Part shown: in pieces, positions 24,759-34,428 of the stretch
Numbering within the stretch: position 1 is the first letter of the stretch
How the letters are laid out: every line of letters starts with the position of its first letter
Assembly (NCBI RefSeq): GCF_000253295.1
Contig: NC_015717.1
Span: 3,410,001 to 3,474,000, forward strand
Direction: 5' to 3'
Source of the DNA: Hyphomicrobium sp. MC1
Lineage (GTDB): Bacteria; Pseudomonadota; Alphaproteobacteria; Rhizobiales; Hyphomicrobiaceae
Length of the DNA stretch: 64,000 bases
Position numbers and translations under genes: made by a program
Notes under the pieces: generated by a model
What the model was told of the DNA's origin: nothing
What the model saw: the letters and a program-made list of their open reading frames with translations, nothing else
Databases searched by the model: none

Positions 24759-25490
24759 TTGTTTGCATCTCCCCATATCCTGCTAGTCGACGACGATAAA
24801 CAGATACGCACCGGCCTAGCTCGCTTTCTCGTCTCGAACGGCATTCGCGTCACAGAAGCCGGAAACGATATTGCGATGTGGAAGTCGCTTGAGGTGGGGA
24901 AATTCGATCTTATCGTTCTCGATATCATGATGCCGGGCGAGGACGGCTTGTCTCTTTGCCGACGACTAAGAGCGACCCGGCCGATTCCGATCGTATTGCT
25001 GACTGCGATGTCGAGCGAGACGGATCGCATTATTGGTCTGGAAATCGGTGCTGACGACTACGTAACAAAGCCATTCAGTCCGCGCGAACTTCTTGCGCGT
25101 ATCCGTGCGGTTCTTCGCAGAACGCAGAACGCTCTTTCGAAAGAAGAGCCGGTTACGCAGAGCATCTACGTGTTCGACGGTTGGCATCTCGATACGGTGA
25201 GAAGGGTTCTGAGAAATCCGGATAATGTCCTCGTCGATCTTACAGCGGGAGAATTCGATTTGCTGCTCGCATTTGTTGAAAGGCCCCAGCAAGTCCTGAC
25301 CAGAAACCAACTTCTCGACCTGACGCGCGGACGTTCCAGCACGCCCTTTGATCGCACAGTCGACGTCCAGCTCAGCAGACTGCGGCGCAAGATCGAATCC
25401 AATCCCGCGCAACCGACGCTCATCAAGACCGTTCGCAGCGGCGGTTATATTTTCACCGCCCCGATCGACAGCGAAGCGACGCGCGATTGA
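24759..25490 (+). CDS. OmpR/PhoB-family response regulator
   Basis: 243 residues. The receiver domain (1-120) has the acidic pair in LLVDDD, the phosphorylated Asp in LIVLDIMMPGEDG, the Thr/Lys positions LLTAMSS and DYVTKPFSPRE. A winged-helix domain ends the protein (FDRTVDVQLSRLRRKIE, IKTVRSGGYIF). The start is a TTG with AAGG upstream. It overlaps the kinase gene by four bases, so they are translationally coupled. The divergent Spy-like gene is a likely target. Confidence 0.92.
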   Translation: MFASPHILLVDDDKQIRTGLARFLVSNGIRVTEAGNDIAMWKSLEVGKFDLIVLDIMMPGEDGLSLCRRLRATRPIPIVLLTAMSSETDRIIGLEIGADDYVTKPFSPRELLARIRAVLRRTQNALSKEEPVTQSIYVFDGWHLDTVRRVLRNPDNVLVDLTAGEFDLLLAFVERPQQVLTRNQLLDLTRGRSSTPFDRTVDVQLSRLRRKIESNPAQPTLIKTVRSGGYIFTAPIDSEATRD

Positions 25491-26920
25491 AAGCAACCCC
25501 CATGCGAAAATTTCGGGTCGGCCTCAGCACGCGCATTGCACTCACGATGCTTACTGCACTGCTTCTTTTGCAGGGGCTCAATGCGGCGACATTCTTCTTT
25601 TTGCCGCCCCCCACACAAACGATCTACAGCGCGCGCTGGCTGATTTCTGAAACGAGCGAAGCAACGAAGAAAATCTTCGACGTCGAGACGACGCGTCGCA
25701 AAGATGTCGCCAAAACGCTCAGCGACGAGCTGCATCTTTTCATTTCGTGGGACGAGATACGTAGGGAGCCACCAAGCCCAGAGCGCGTTGCGTCCGGGTT
25801 CTTTATGCGGCTGGAGCGTTCGCTTCGTGAAAGCCTGGGCGGGAGCATCAGGAGCGTCTCGGTGGAACCGCGCGGGGGTCCGCCTTTCCCGCGAGGCGGC
25901 GAGAACACACAGTTTGTGCCCGCAGGATTTGAGCAACATTTGCCGACAGGTGCATTGGCGACCAATGAGCCCGATATTCCCATTATCGGCGGCTTCAGCA
26001 TTTTGGTCCAAGGACCTGATGGAAGCTGGCTACACATTGAGCCGCGCCGCCCACCACGATTAGGTCCGCTTTTTAGTCCCCCGATGATCACTGCCGCCGG
26101 CGCGATCCTTCTAATCTCCTTTCTATCCATATGGACGGCCAAGCGCACGCTGTCTCCGATCGATGACCTTGTTGGTGCGGCGCAACGCCTTGGGATCGAT
26201 CGCAACGCCACCCCGGTCGATACGAGGAAGCTGGGAGACTTTGCGGTTGTCGGCCGCGCACTGAATGAGATGCAAAACCGCATCAAGAATTTCGTCGATG
26301 AGCGGACGCACATGCTCGCCGCCATATCGCACGATCTTCGAACGTCCCTGACCCGACTCCGGTTGACGATGGAGGAACTAGATGAAAGCGCGAGCAAGAA
26401 CGCGCTCGTCCACAATGTCGAGGAGATGGAGCAGATGCTTTCGGCGACGCTCGCTTTCGCAAGCGACGACTTGAAACGCGAAAAGGCCGAGCGTGTGGAT
26501 CTCGGTGCATTACTTATCACGATTTGTGATAGTTTTTCGGATGCAGGCGCATGCGTCGACTACCAAGGTCCGGATCATCTGCTTACTGTCTGCCAGCCCA
26601 TCGCAACCAAACGAGCGTTCATGAATATTGTCGACAACGCGGTGAAATACGGGATGTCCGCACGCGTCGGGCTTCAGCTAAATGGCGAGCATGTCGTTGT
26701 CACTGTAAAGGATCACGGTCCCGGCATTCCGGACGAGTTGATTGAGACGGCCTTTCAGCCATTTCACCGGCTTGAACAATCTCGCAACAGGGAAACGGGC
26801 GGCGTAGGACTTGGATTGGCCATTGCCAGAGATATCGTTTCTGCCCAGGGCGGCACGATCACACTCAGTTCACCTCATGACGGTGGTTTGCTGGCGACAG
26901 TGCGGCTGCCACGCAGCTAA
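25487..26920 (+). CDS. EnvZ-like sensor histidine kinase
   Basis: 477 residues: membrane helix at about 17-37, a periplasmic domain of about 160 residues rich in proline, a second helix at about 203-220 (ITAAGAILLISFLSIW), a HAMP segment (LSPIDDLVGAAQRL), the H-box AAISHDLRTSLTRL, and an ATPase domain with NIVDNAVKYG, DHGPGIPDEL and GVGLGLAIARD. It should phosphorylate the adjacent regulator in response to an envelope signal. The start is a TTG overlapping the regulator stop; the ATG at 25502 is an alternative. Confidence 0.92.
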   Translation: MKATPMRKFRVGLSTRIALTMLTALLLLQGLNAATFFFLPPPTQTIYSARWLISETSEATKKIFDVETTRRKDVAKTLSDELHLFISWDEIRREPPSPERVASGFFMRLERSLRESLGGSIRSVSVEPRGGPPFPRGGENTQFVPAGFEQHLPTGALATNEPDIPIIGGFSILVQGPDGSWLHIEPRRPPRLGPLFSPPMITAAGAILLISFLSIWTAKRTLSPIDDLVGAAQRLGIDRNATPVDTRKLGDFAVVGRALNEMQNRIKNFVDERTHMLAAISHDLRTSLTRLRLTMEELDESASKNALVHNVEEMEQMLSATLAFASDDLKREKAERVDLGALLITICDSFSDAGACVDYQGPDHLLTVCQPIATKRAFMNIVDNAVKYGMSARVGLQLNGEHVVVTVKDHGPGIPDELIETAFQPFHRLEQSRNRETGGVGLGLAIARDIVSAQGGTITLSSPHDGGLLATVRLPRS

Positions 26921-26951
26921 CGCTCCGATCATTATCTCTGCTTACTGACCA

Positions 26952-28493
26952 TCATGGGATCGCGGCAGAGATATTCGACGTTCTCACCGTGTACGAAGTC
27001 CGAACGGCTAGAATTAGAATAACTGCCGCCATGATCAGCAATCCGGCATCGATCCACGATGACGCTGGATCGGTCGCCAATCCGCGCCACTTCCAGAAGT
27101 GAAGCGTGGCGACACACGTCAAGGCAACGCCAGTCAGCGCTTGCAGTACTGTCGTAACGAGCGCTGCGTTCCAAAGCACGAATGAGATTGAAAGACTCGC
27201 GATGGTCGCCGTTAGATAAACAGCAATGAGCCCATCCTGCACATAGAGCGCCGCAACCGCTACAATTGCGAGTGCCAGCGGCTGTCCCCACACCAGACCT
27301 GACCAGACCCTTTCCCATCGCTCAGCCGGCCGCCCTTTGTCTCGCCGGCGAGCCAGCCAGATCGCAACTCCACTCTGCGTGACGATCGTGAGCGCCAGAC
27401 CTAGAATAGCGTAGAGAATTTTTGCGGTTAGGCCACCAAACCAGCCGAAGTGAAGCGGCTGCAGCACTCCGAGGATCTGCTGCCCGATCCCGCCCTCTTC
27501 AAGACCACCATCACCGATGCGTTTGCCAGTGCTATCAAAGTAATAGGTATTTGCAAATGCAAGATGTCCCGGTGTCCGCATCCGCAAGTGCACCATTTGG
27601 CCGCTCGTCGCAATCTGCTGAAATTGAACAGATACGAGCTCTGCGTCGGGTTTCTCGCGCCGCACGTCGGCGATCATAGAGGCGATGTCCGGCATCGCAG
27701 CAGGCTTGTCCGTCGCCACTGCTCTTGGACCGAGAATGGTCGCCAACGCTTTGTCGGAATCGCCGTCGTACGCAGCCAAAGCCAGTACTCCGACGATTAA
27801 CGTCGAAAGACCAAGAAGCGCCCCACTCAGCGAAACAATAAAATGAAACGGCAGTCCCCATACACCCAACCGATTATGAAGGTCGGCTTCCTGCAATCGC
27901 TTCGAACCGCCCCAGCGCAACGCGAAAGCATCTTTGAAGATTCGCGGGTGTGCGAGCAGTCCCGATATGAGAGAGGACAGCAGCGTGACCCCGGTTAAAC
28001 CTACAATGAAGAACCCCCAAGTCCTTGGCAGATGAAGCCGCGTATGCAGTTCGCCGAGAAAATCGGCGAATGGAGCAACCGTGCGCACGACCAATCGGCC
28101 ATCCGCGTCCGCCACCCATTCTCCGTCTTTCCCTGTAGCCACATTGAAATAGTTGACGGTGAATCGGGGATTGATCGCGCTTGGAAATGTCAGAACGACA
28201 TTTTGGCTTGCGTCATCGATTAGGGCTTGCCCGTGTGCTGCCCAAGTCGCCTCCGTTACAGCCTTAGCGCTGAGCGGACCGCTGACCCGCGGCGCATTCG
28301 GCTGTTCCCAGCGGTGAAACTCCAGCAAAAAAACGCTAAGTGTGCCTGTCAGACACACGACGTATATCAAAGCGGCAAACGCGAGCCCCAGTGCCGAGTG
28401 TCCGGCGAGCACGGCTTGCACGAACTTCGGCGGTAGCAGCGGACGTTTCCGGCTTCTCGCGATGTCTTGTACAATCGGCTTTAGGCTCGTCAT
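26952..28493 (-). CDS. PepSY-associated transmembrane protein (putative iron-uptake reductase)
   Basis: 513 residues from the ATG at 28493. The first helix HSALGLAFAALIYVVCLTG and repeated helices with conserved histidines (LHTRLHLPRTWGFFIVGLTG, ADLHNRLGVWGLPFHFIVSLSG, LQPLHFGWFGG) are those of the PepSY-TM family, often found with TonB-dependent siderophore receptors and thought to reduce ferric siderophores at the inner membrane. Between helices sits a periplasmic PepSY-like domain. It overlaps the preceding 186-residue gene (TGATGA junction), and a siderophore receptor lies further upstream on the same strand. Confidence 0.85.
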   Translation of the reverse strand: MTSLKPIVQDIARSRKRPLLPPKFVQAVLAGHSALGLAFAALIYVVCLTGTLSVFLLEFHRWEQPNAPRVSGPLSAKAVTEATWAAHGQALIDDASQNVVLTFPSAINPRFTVNYFNVATGKDGEWVADADGRLVVRTVAPFADFLGELHTRLHLPRTWGFFIVGLTGVTLLSSLISGLLAHPRIFKDAFALRWGGSKRLQEADLHNRLGVWGLPFHFIVSLSGALLGLSTLIVGVLALAAYDGDSDKALATILGPRAVATDKPAAMPDIASMIADVRREKPDAELVSVQFQQIATSGQMVHLRMRTPGHLAFANTYYFDSTGKRIGDGGLEEGGIGQQILGVLQPLHFGWFGGLTAKILYAILGLALTIVTQSGVAIWLARRRDKGRPAERWERVWSGLVWGQPLALAIVAVAALYVQDGLIAVYLTATIASLSISFVLWNAALVTTVLQALTGVALTCVATLHFWKWRGLATDPASSWIDAGLLIMAAVILILAVRTSYTVRTSNISAAIP

Positions 28494-29053
28494 CACATCA
28501 AAACTTTTGGCAAAAAGGCGATGCCGTAACTCACGGCCGACACGCCAAGCAGAATGATCGTCGCCCGCGCGAGCTTCGCATCCGCGAGCGTCCACGCCAT
28601 GCCGCCGCCCCACAGCACGGGCACCAGCACGCCGCCTATAATAATGCGATCATGAACCCCGAGCGGCATGGCGACGGCGAATGCGACCCCGACGCCGATT
28701 GCGGCGACACCAGCGAGCACAATAGCCAACAGACTTTTGGCAACCGCGCGTCGCCAGTTGGTGCGCCGAGCTTCCGGCTCAAGCGCGAGAGACGCCATCA
28801 CCGGAGATCGTCTGCCCCGCACTTCGACCGTCATCGCGACGGCGGCGTAGGCCATGATAGCAAGCGCCAGCAGACCGTAGGCCAGCGCGACCTCGCCGCT
28901 CATTTGACGCATCAGGACTGCGAAGCTTGCGACAAGAGACAGCCAGCCGCCGACCACCCATGGCACATGCGGCCTACGATCGCTGAGCCAACTGGCGCGC
29001 AGTAAGAAGAGACCGGCACCCATAAAAATGAGCGCCGGCAGTACTGTCAGCAT
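28493..29053 (-). CDS. Small polytopic membrane protein of unknown function
   Basis: 186 residues with about five hydrophobic helices (VLPALIFMGAGLFLLRASW; VVGGWLSLVASFAVLM; ALAYGLLALAIMAYAAVAM; SLLAIVLAGVAAIGVGVAFAV; IIIGGVLVPVLWGGGMAW). Similar small proteins accompany PepSY-TM and siderophore receptor genes in proteobacteria. Its stop overlaps the start of the PepSY gene, which implies a shared transcript and joint function. No catalytic motif is visible. Confidence 0.75.
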   Translation of the reverse strand: MLTVLPALIFMGAGLFLLRASWLSDRRPHVPWVVGGWLSLVASFAVLMRQMSGEVALAYGLLALAIMAYAAVAMTVEVRGRRSPVMASLALEPEARRTNWRRAVAKSLLAIVLAGVAAIGVGVAFAVAMPLGVHDRIIIGGVLVPVLWGGGMAWTLADAKLARATIILLGVSAVSYGIAFLPKVLM

Positions 29054-29155
29054 GAAGGACGGCGAAGGAATTGTGGGCCTCTTCGAAGTTAGAACTTATA
29101 CGAGCATCCAGCTGTGAGCGTCCGCGCTTGGACTACAATCGCGCAGACTTAACGA

Positions 29156-31564
29156 TCAGAAGTTGACCGTGCTCGACACCAGATAGGTGCGCGGCGCACC
29201 GACCGTTATGATGCCGTCACCGCTATATGATGATGCGTAATAGTTCGTATCTAGAATGTTCTCGACGTTGAAACGAACTGTCATCGGCTTGCCGTTCCAG
29301 GGATTATCGAAGGTATAGCGGGCGCCAATGTCGTAGCGTGTCCAATCGGGAATGGAGTAATGATTTGCGGCGTCGATATAGACGCCGCTCGTATAGATCG
29401 CCCGGCCGTTCAGGGTCAGGCCTCGGATCGGCGTATCCCATTCGGCGCCCATATTGACGCTGGTATCGGGGACACCCTGCGCTTTGTGCCCGTCGTTAGC
29501 GCCATTGGCGGTTTTTTCCAGGCGCCCGTCGATCAAAGCAACGCCGCCCAACAGGCGCAGCGTTGGCGTAAGCTCACCAAACACATTGAATTCGAGGCCG
29601 CGATTGCGCTGCTCGCCGTCATAACCAAGGACGTTGTTGATTGCGAGCAGCGAAGGCTCTGCGATGTCGAAAGCAGCGAACGTCGTGCTGATGGCCCCGA
29701 AATCGACCTTAATTCCCACTTCTTTCTGAGTGGTTTGCGACGGCGGCAGCACGTCGCCGGCATTCGAATAGGTCGGACCAACTGTCGTTCCCATCTGCAG
29801 GCCTTCGATATAGTTCGCGTAAAGCGAAACGTTCCGAAGCGGCTTTACCACCACGGCATACGCAGGGCTCCAGACCGACGCGTCCGTCGACGAGGTGTCC
29901 GTGCTTGTTGCAGTAGTACGAGTGTTGTCGGCTCCTGCATCCTGATGACGGACGCCGATCGTGAATTGGACGCGATTGTCCAGGATCGACATCGTATCCG
30001 ACACGCCCTCGCTCGACAGGTCGGTTTCCGCCAACGTCGCGATCTGCGGGCCGAAGGACGTAGGCTTCGGGATGGGAACCGGATCGTAGATGTTCGAGCA
30101 GATACTGTACCCTTGGAACGCTACGTTGTAGGGCGGCGGCAGGCAAGACGCCGCGTTACCGTTGTGCCAGCGACCGACGTTGTCGCGTACAGTCTTGGAA
30201 TAATCGACATTGAACAGGTGATTGATCGGACCGGTATCAAAGTCGGCACGGATCCCCGTGTTACCCGCCCAGTTTTGCGTCAGAGAGCCACCTTTGAGCG
30301 GGAAGGTTACAAAGTCTCCGTTAGCGTTGAGCAGGCCAGGCGAAGCGAAGAGATAGTCGAGATTGTTGTCACTCCAGCCGTAGGCGCCGTAGGCAGTCAC
30401 GTGATCGGTAAGTTTGTACTCGCCGCGTACCATCGCGAACGTCGAGCTTGTATTCCAATACTCCCAAGGCATGCCGCCGTAGTTAGATGAGGCATCTGGC
30501 GCTGGCGGAACTTTTCCGTTCATAAGCGGCAGGAAGGGGGGAACGGGCCTAACCAAAGTAGGAAGTGATGAAGGAACCACGGTGATGAACCGTTGGACGC
30601 CTGTCAAATCATTCGCCTGATAACCGACGTCTGCAGAGAGGCGCAGCCGCTCGCCGCGATAATCGAGATTGAGAACGGCATCGCCCAACTCGTTGTGCTG
30701 ATCGTCGATCGCGGTGTCGCCGGAGCCGTAGCTCCCATTGAACCGCACACCGAATTCTTTGCTCAGGCCGTAGCGTCGGGCGTAGTCGAGTTCAGTACCG
30801 ACCAGCCCCTGAGATTGATAGGTCGTCGTGACCTGCGTGATCGGATCGTCAGGCGCCTGCTTCGTCACAAGATTGATGCTGCCGCCCACTGCGCCGCCCG
30901 GAGGCATGCCGTTCAAGAGCGCGCTCGGTCCTTTCAAAACTTCGATACGGTCGACGTAATTGGGTTGCGTGGTATAGGTGGGCGCGATGCCATAAAGCCC
31001 GTTCAATCCCATTTCGCCGGTATCGTAATAGAAGCCGCGAATGTAGAACGTATCCTGGCCATAACCCGCACTCGCGCTTTGGTTTGCGCGTACCGACGGA
31101 TCATCCAACAAGACGTCCGCAACCGAGCGGGCCTGCTGGTCCTGAATCGTCTTCGCCGTAAAGCTTGTCTGATTGAAAGGCGTATCCATCACGCTTCGGT
31201 TGCCGAGCATTCCGAGCTGGCCGCCTGTCGCAACCTGACCACCTGCGTAGGCGACCGGCGGCGTCAGCGTGGACATTGGATTGGTCGCCGGCATCGCCGC
31301 GGCAGCAGCCGAGTCAGTCTGCACGGAACTGGCACTTTGCGGCAGAGAATTTGGCTTTTTCGACGCGACGGTTTTTTTCTTGGAAGGCGCCTTCTTCGTC
31401 GAAGTTACCTTGGCAGCTTCGACAGTGATCTGCGGCATCGGAATTGGATCAGCGGCAGGCGCTTGCGTGAAATCTTGCGGCGGTTCTTGAGCTGAAGCTT
31501 GAGACAGTGTGAGGACAGAACATACGAATCCGCACGCGCAAACGGCACGCCAAGCACTGTACAC
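29156..31564 (-). CDS. TonB-dependent siderophore receptor
   Basis: 802 residues. A signal peptide (to QASAQ) is followed by a lysine/alanine-rich linker (STKKAPSKKKTVASKK) and a plug domain (QDQQARSVADVLLDDPSVR, YIRGFYYDTGEMGLNGLYG, VDRIEVLKGPSALLNGMPPG). A 22-strand beta-barrel ends in STVNF. No N-terminal STN signalling domain is present. It imports a ferric siderophore, hydroxamate or ferrichrome/coprogen-like by similarity of plug motifs. The next genes on the strand encode a small membrane protein and a PepSY reductase-like protein, making a three-gene iron uptake set. No clear Irr or Fur box was recognised upstream. Confidence 0.92.
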   Translation of the reverse strand: MYSAWRAVCACGFVCSVLTLSQASAQEPPQDFTQAPAADPIPMPQITVEAAKVTSTKKAPSKKKTVASKKPNSLPQSASSVQTDSAAAAAMPATNPMSTLTPPVAYAGGQVATGGQLGMLGNRSVMDTPFNQTSFTAKTIQDQQARSVADVLLDDPSVRANQSASAGYGQDTFYIRGFYYDTGEMGLNGLYGIAPTYTTQPNYVDRIEVLKGPSALLNGMPPGGAVGGSINLVTKQAPDDPITQVTTTYQSQGLVGTELDYARRYGLSKEFGVRFNGSYGSGDTAIDDQHNELGDAVLNLDYRGERLRLSADVGYQANDLTGVQRFITVVPSSLPTLVRPVPPFLPLMNGKVPPAPDASSNYGGMPWEYWNTSSTFAMVRGEYKLTDHVTAYGAYGWSDNNLDYLFASPGLLNANGDFVTFPLKGGSLTQNWAGNTGIRADFDTGPINHLFNVDYSKTVRDNVGRWHNGNAASCLPPPYNVAFQGYSICSNIYDPVPIPKPTSFGPQIATLAETDLSSEGVSDTMSILDNRVQFTIGVRHQDAGADNTRTTATSTDTSSTDASVWSPAYAVVVKPLRNVSLYANYIEGLQMGTTVGPTYSNAGDVLPPSQTTQKEVGIKVDFGAISTTFAAFDIAEPSLLAINNVLGYDGEQRNRGLEFNVFGELTPTLRLLGGVALIDGRLEKTANGANDGHKAQGVPDTSVNMGAEWDTPIRGLTLNGRAIYTSGVYIDAANHYSIPDWTRYDIGARYTFDNPWNGKPMTVRFNVENILDTNYYASSYSGDGIITVGAPRTYLVSSTVNF

Positions 31565-31879
31565 CTGAAACTCCTATTCCAATTCCACCCGTGACCGGAG
31601 CGGCTCGTGTCATTGCAAGGGGACGCCGATGGTCTCGCCTCCATTTGTATACTTTTATTGTAATGTTTCAATCTGATCGCTTGGCGACGTGCAAGACGCT
31701 CAGATCGTGGGTTCAATCGGCAACATTGCGACCTTTCGCCATCTTCGGAAAGTTGGCCCACCTGGAGCTTTGCGAAGGCCCGATCGATCTCGATGTCGCA
31801 ATATGCCTTGCGCTTGGATTCATTCGTCGTTGGCCTGTACCCGGCGTTTACCGCTGAGCTGGTAGGCCAGCTTTTGACG
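31565..31879. other. Intergenic region upstream of the siderophore receptor
   Basis: No gene is supported. An AT-rich patch near 31640-31670 (plus-strand TATACTTTTATTGTAATG) is the likely promoter area of the receptor gene, but no confident -35/-10 pair or iron-regulator box was seen. Confidence 0.35.
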
Positions 31880-32404
31880 TCAGCGGATGAACTGATTGAC
31901 GAAATCTGCTCCGAGGCCGACCGCTTCGTAGTGCGCCCTGCACGCTTCGATCAGCTGGAAATTGTCCTCGACGAGAGTCACCTTGTCATTCTCGTCGATG
32001 TAGAGCGTCGGCCCCAGTATAAAGAAGACCGTTTGCATTTCCTCGCCGCTATCGCACGTGAGCGTGTGCGTCTCGCCTGGTGGTTCGAGAACATAAGAGC
32101 CTTCCGTGGCGCGCCACGTATGTTCCAGGTAGCGCCAACTTCCTTTGAGAACAAAGCCATGCACTGGCGATGGATGGCGATGACGAGAGAGCACGCCTCC
32201 CTTCTTCACGCGCAAAACTTCGCCGTGTGCGCCGGCGCTCATGTCGAAGAAGAGCGGACGAAACCAGACGTTGGGTTCGAGAAGCACCCAGATTCGCTCG
32301 TCCTGAGGGGGCGGCACCACAAGTTCAGGGATCATTCCTAGATGACCCAGCGCTGGCGGGTCGAACGTCACGTATTCCGTTTTTACCGGCGTAATGATTG
32401 TCAT
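31880..32404 (-). CDS. Cupin dioxygenase, 2,4'-dihydroxyacetophenone dioxygenase-like
   Basis: 174 residues from the ATG at 32404, which has GAGGAGG seven bases upstream. The single cupin shows VLSRHRHPSPVHGFVLKGSW, RYLEHTW and EPPGETHTLTC, giving the metal-binding histidines of this fold. The RYLEHxW and PPGExHTL pattern matches the family of 2,4'-dihydroxyacetophenone dioxygenase, which cleaves carbon-carbon bonds in aryl ketones. It ends an operon with a flavin reductase and an acyl-CoA-dehydrogenase-fold enzyme, so it may act after an oxygenation step. Substrate unknown. Confidence 0.75.
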   Translation of the reverse strand: MTIITPVKTEYVTFDPPALGHLGMIPELVVPPPQDERIWVLLEPNVWFRPLFFDMSAGAHGEVLRVKKGGVLSRHRHPSPVHGFVLKGSWRYLEHTWRATEGSYVLEPPGETHTLTCDSGEEMQTVFFILGPTLYIDENDKVTLVEDNFQLIEACRAHYEAVGLGADFVNQFIR

Positions 32405-32420
32405 CGGTAACCTCCTCGGA

Positions 32421-32936
32421 TTAGCGTTCGTTGAGAGGGATGATCGGATGGAACTCACCGCGGAAGTAGACGAGTGGATTGCCTCCCGGTGCACGCTTCA
32501 GCGCGACAACCTCTCCGATAACGATTTCATGGTCGCCTCCATCGTACGTTGCCCAGAGGCGACATTCGAAATTCGCGATCGCATCGGGGAGCACCGGGCA
32601 CCCCAAGCCACCGCTGTGCCATTCGATACCGTGGAAACGATCGGCAACAGGCGCTGCGAACCGTTTGGCCAATTCCGCATGCTCATCTCGAAGAACGTTC
32701 ACACAGAAAGTGCCGCTGCTTTTCACGAGATCGATGCTGGCGGCGCCCCTTCGGACGCTATAGAGAACCAATGGCGGCGCCAGACTCACGGATTGGAACG
32801 AAGATGCCGTCAATCCGAAGCGGATGCCATCATCGGTGAGGCCGGTGATGATTGTGATACCGGTCGGAAAGCATCCCAGAGCTTGCCGGAAATCAACCGA
32901 GTCTTCCGGGCTCGTCCAGTCACTCACGACCATCAT
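32421..32936 (-). CDS. Flavin reductase family protein (HpaC-like)
   Basis: 171 residues with the FMN-binding split-barrel pattern: FRQALGCFPTGITIITG, GLTASSFQSVSLAPPLVLYSV, FCVNVL, and the DHEIVIGEV strand with an LVYFRGEF end. It uses NAD(P)H to supply reduced flavin to a partner oxygenase. Its start overlaps the stop of the preceding acyl-CoA-dehydrogenase-fold gene by four bases, so the two are coupled and probably form a two-component monooxygenase. Confidence 0.88.
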   Translation of the reverse strand: MMVVSDWTSPEDSVDFRQALGCFPTGITIITGLTDDGIRFGLTASSFQSVSLAPPLVLYSVRRGAASIDLVKSSGTFCVNVLRDEHAELAKRFAAPVADRFHGIEWHSGGLGCPVLPDAIANFECRLWATYDGGDHEIVIGEVVALKRAPGGNPLVYFRGEFHPIIPLNER

Positions 32937-34336
32937 TCGGCTGCGGTCCTCGTCTTGAGTTCAGAGGTCAGCTTTTGAATGATGCGATGCTTGCCCGCGT
33001 CGTCGAGTTTTTCCAGCTCATTCATCAACACCGGTTCGTCGACTTTCCTATTCCACCAATCGATCGAACCGGCTCCAAAAAGTCCCCATTTCCCGATGAT
33101 CTGCGCCGTGACTTCATTCGAAGGTCCCATGATCCAACCGGCTTTTGAATCTCGAAGTAAGCGTTCCAATTCGAGATCGCGCATATAGCCGCGCCCGCCG
33201 CAGGCTTGCAGCATCTTGTCGGAGACTTCGAAAGAGAAACGCGTCGCCAGAAACTTGGCCTGGAAACACCAGAGCGAGAATTTCGCGCGCGGCATAGCCT
33301 TGGGATCTTTGTAGTAGATGTCCCAACGTCCGCCGTCTGTCGCGTCATCCAGCGCTTTGGCGAGGGAATAGGCATAGAGGCGCGATGCCTGACCGTCCAT
33401 GATCGCCCGCCCGAACGTATCCTGGATTGTCGGATAGTCGGCGACACGGCGGCCGAACTGCGCATGCGCCTTCCGTGTCACGTGTTTCTTGGCAACATCG
33501 ATGCACGCAAGGCCAACGCCATTGTAGGCACCGGCGTATATCAGCATCGCTAACGGATCGATGGCTTCATCGTTCGACATGGCGCCGTCTCCCGGCCAGC
33601 CAACGATGCGCTCTCTCGGAATAATGGTGTCGATCTCGACGGGGCCGGACTGATTGCCGTGCATGCCCAAAGCGTCCCACTTGCCGGGCGATCCCATCAC
33701 TTCGTCTTTGTAAAAGAGAAAGACGGAAAGATTGCCGTAGTTTCCGTCGAAATCGGGGCTCGTTGTTTGGGAGATGTACCAATCGGCGTAACCCGATGAC
33801 GTCGTCCAAGCGGCCTTCTTGTGGACATGCCAGCCGCCTTCGACACGCTCCGCGCCCGACATCTTCGGATACCAGAAATGACCGCCAGTCTCAGGATCGG
33901 TATAGGAAGCCGTGCCAACGAGACACTCGCTGTCGATCCGCGATAGCAGCTTTTCGATTTCGGGATTGCCTTTGGCGCGGTAGACCAAGCCCGCAACCGC
34001 CACCATGTGCATCATGTAAATAAGCGCTGTCGATGGACAGCCGTAGCGTGCAATCGTCTCTGCAATCATCATGACGCCGACGTGGTTTTCTCCTCGCCCT
34101 CCGAATTCCTTCGGAGCGATCGCAGCTAAGAGGCGAAGTTTGGCGAGAGCTTCGAGATTGGCGCGTGGGTAGACATTCGTTTTGTCGGATTCGATTGCGT
34201 TCGGCCGCAGAACGTCGTGACAAACCTCAATCAATTCACGGCGGAGTTCTTTCTGCTCGGCAGTCAGCAGCCAATCCGGATCGAATTCCGCGTCCAGGCC
34301 GTAATAAGGGGCATCGCCCCACGTCGTCGTCATCAT
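32933..34336 (-). CDS. Acyl-CoA-dehydrogenase-fold flavoenzyme, probable two-component monooxygenase
   Basis: 467 residues. N-terminal helices LTAEQKELRRELIEVCHDVL and LLAAIAPKEFGGRG, the middle beta domain (VGTASYTDPETGGHF), and a C-terminal helical domain with AGAYNGVGLACIDVAKKH and QACGGRGYMRDLELERLLRD place it in the acyl-CoA dehydrogenase superfamily. The terminal flavin motif reads GPSNEVTAQ. Coupling to a flavin reductase suggests a flavin-dependent oxygenase (DszC/HpaB-like use of the fold) rather than a fatty-acid enzyme. A true dehydrogenase of an unusual CoA ester remains possible. GGGAG precedes the start. Confidence 0.8.
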   Translation of the reverse strand: MMTTTWGDAPYYGLDAEFDPDWLLTAEQKELRRELIEVCHDVLRPNAIESDKTNVYPRANLEALAKLRLLAAIAPKEFGGRGENHVGVMMIAETIARYGCPSTALIYMMHMVAVAGLVYRAKGNPEIEKLLSRIDSECLVGTASYTDPETGGHFWYPKMSGAERVEGGWHVHKKAAWTTSSGYADWYISQTTSPDFDGNYGNLSVFLFYKDEVMGSPGKWDALGMHGNQSGPVEIDTIIPRERIVGWPGDGAMSNDEAIDPLAMLIYAGAYNGVGLACIDVAKKHVTRKAHAQFGRRVADYPTIQDTFGRAIMDGQASRLYAYSLAKALDDATDGGRWDIYYKDPKAMPRAKFSLWCFQAKFLATRFSFEVSDKMLQACGGRGYMRDLELERLLRDSKAGWIMGPSNEVTAQIIGKWGLFGAGSIDWWNRKVDEPVLMNELEKLDDAGKHRIIQKLTSELKTRTAAE

Positions 34337-34428
34337 GCATCTCCCGGAAGAGCCAAGAGCTCGTTCTTCGCGGAAGATGATGCGGACGATCGCGCCGGCG
34401 GTCTCTCGGAAAATTGCTCAATTTCTAG

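Noticed and set aside
29360..31495. Long plus-strand ORFs opposite the siderophore receptor
   Set aside because: They are antisense shadows of a clear TonB-dependent receptor and have arginine-rich, non-protein-like composition.
31640..31680. Irr or Fur box before the siderophore receptor
   Set aside because: The AT-rich patch has no convincing palindrome matching either consensus.
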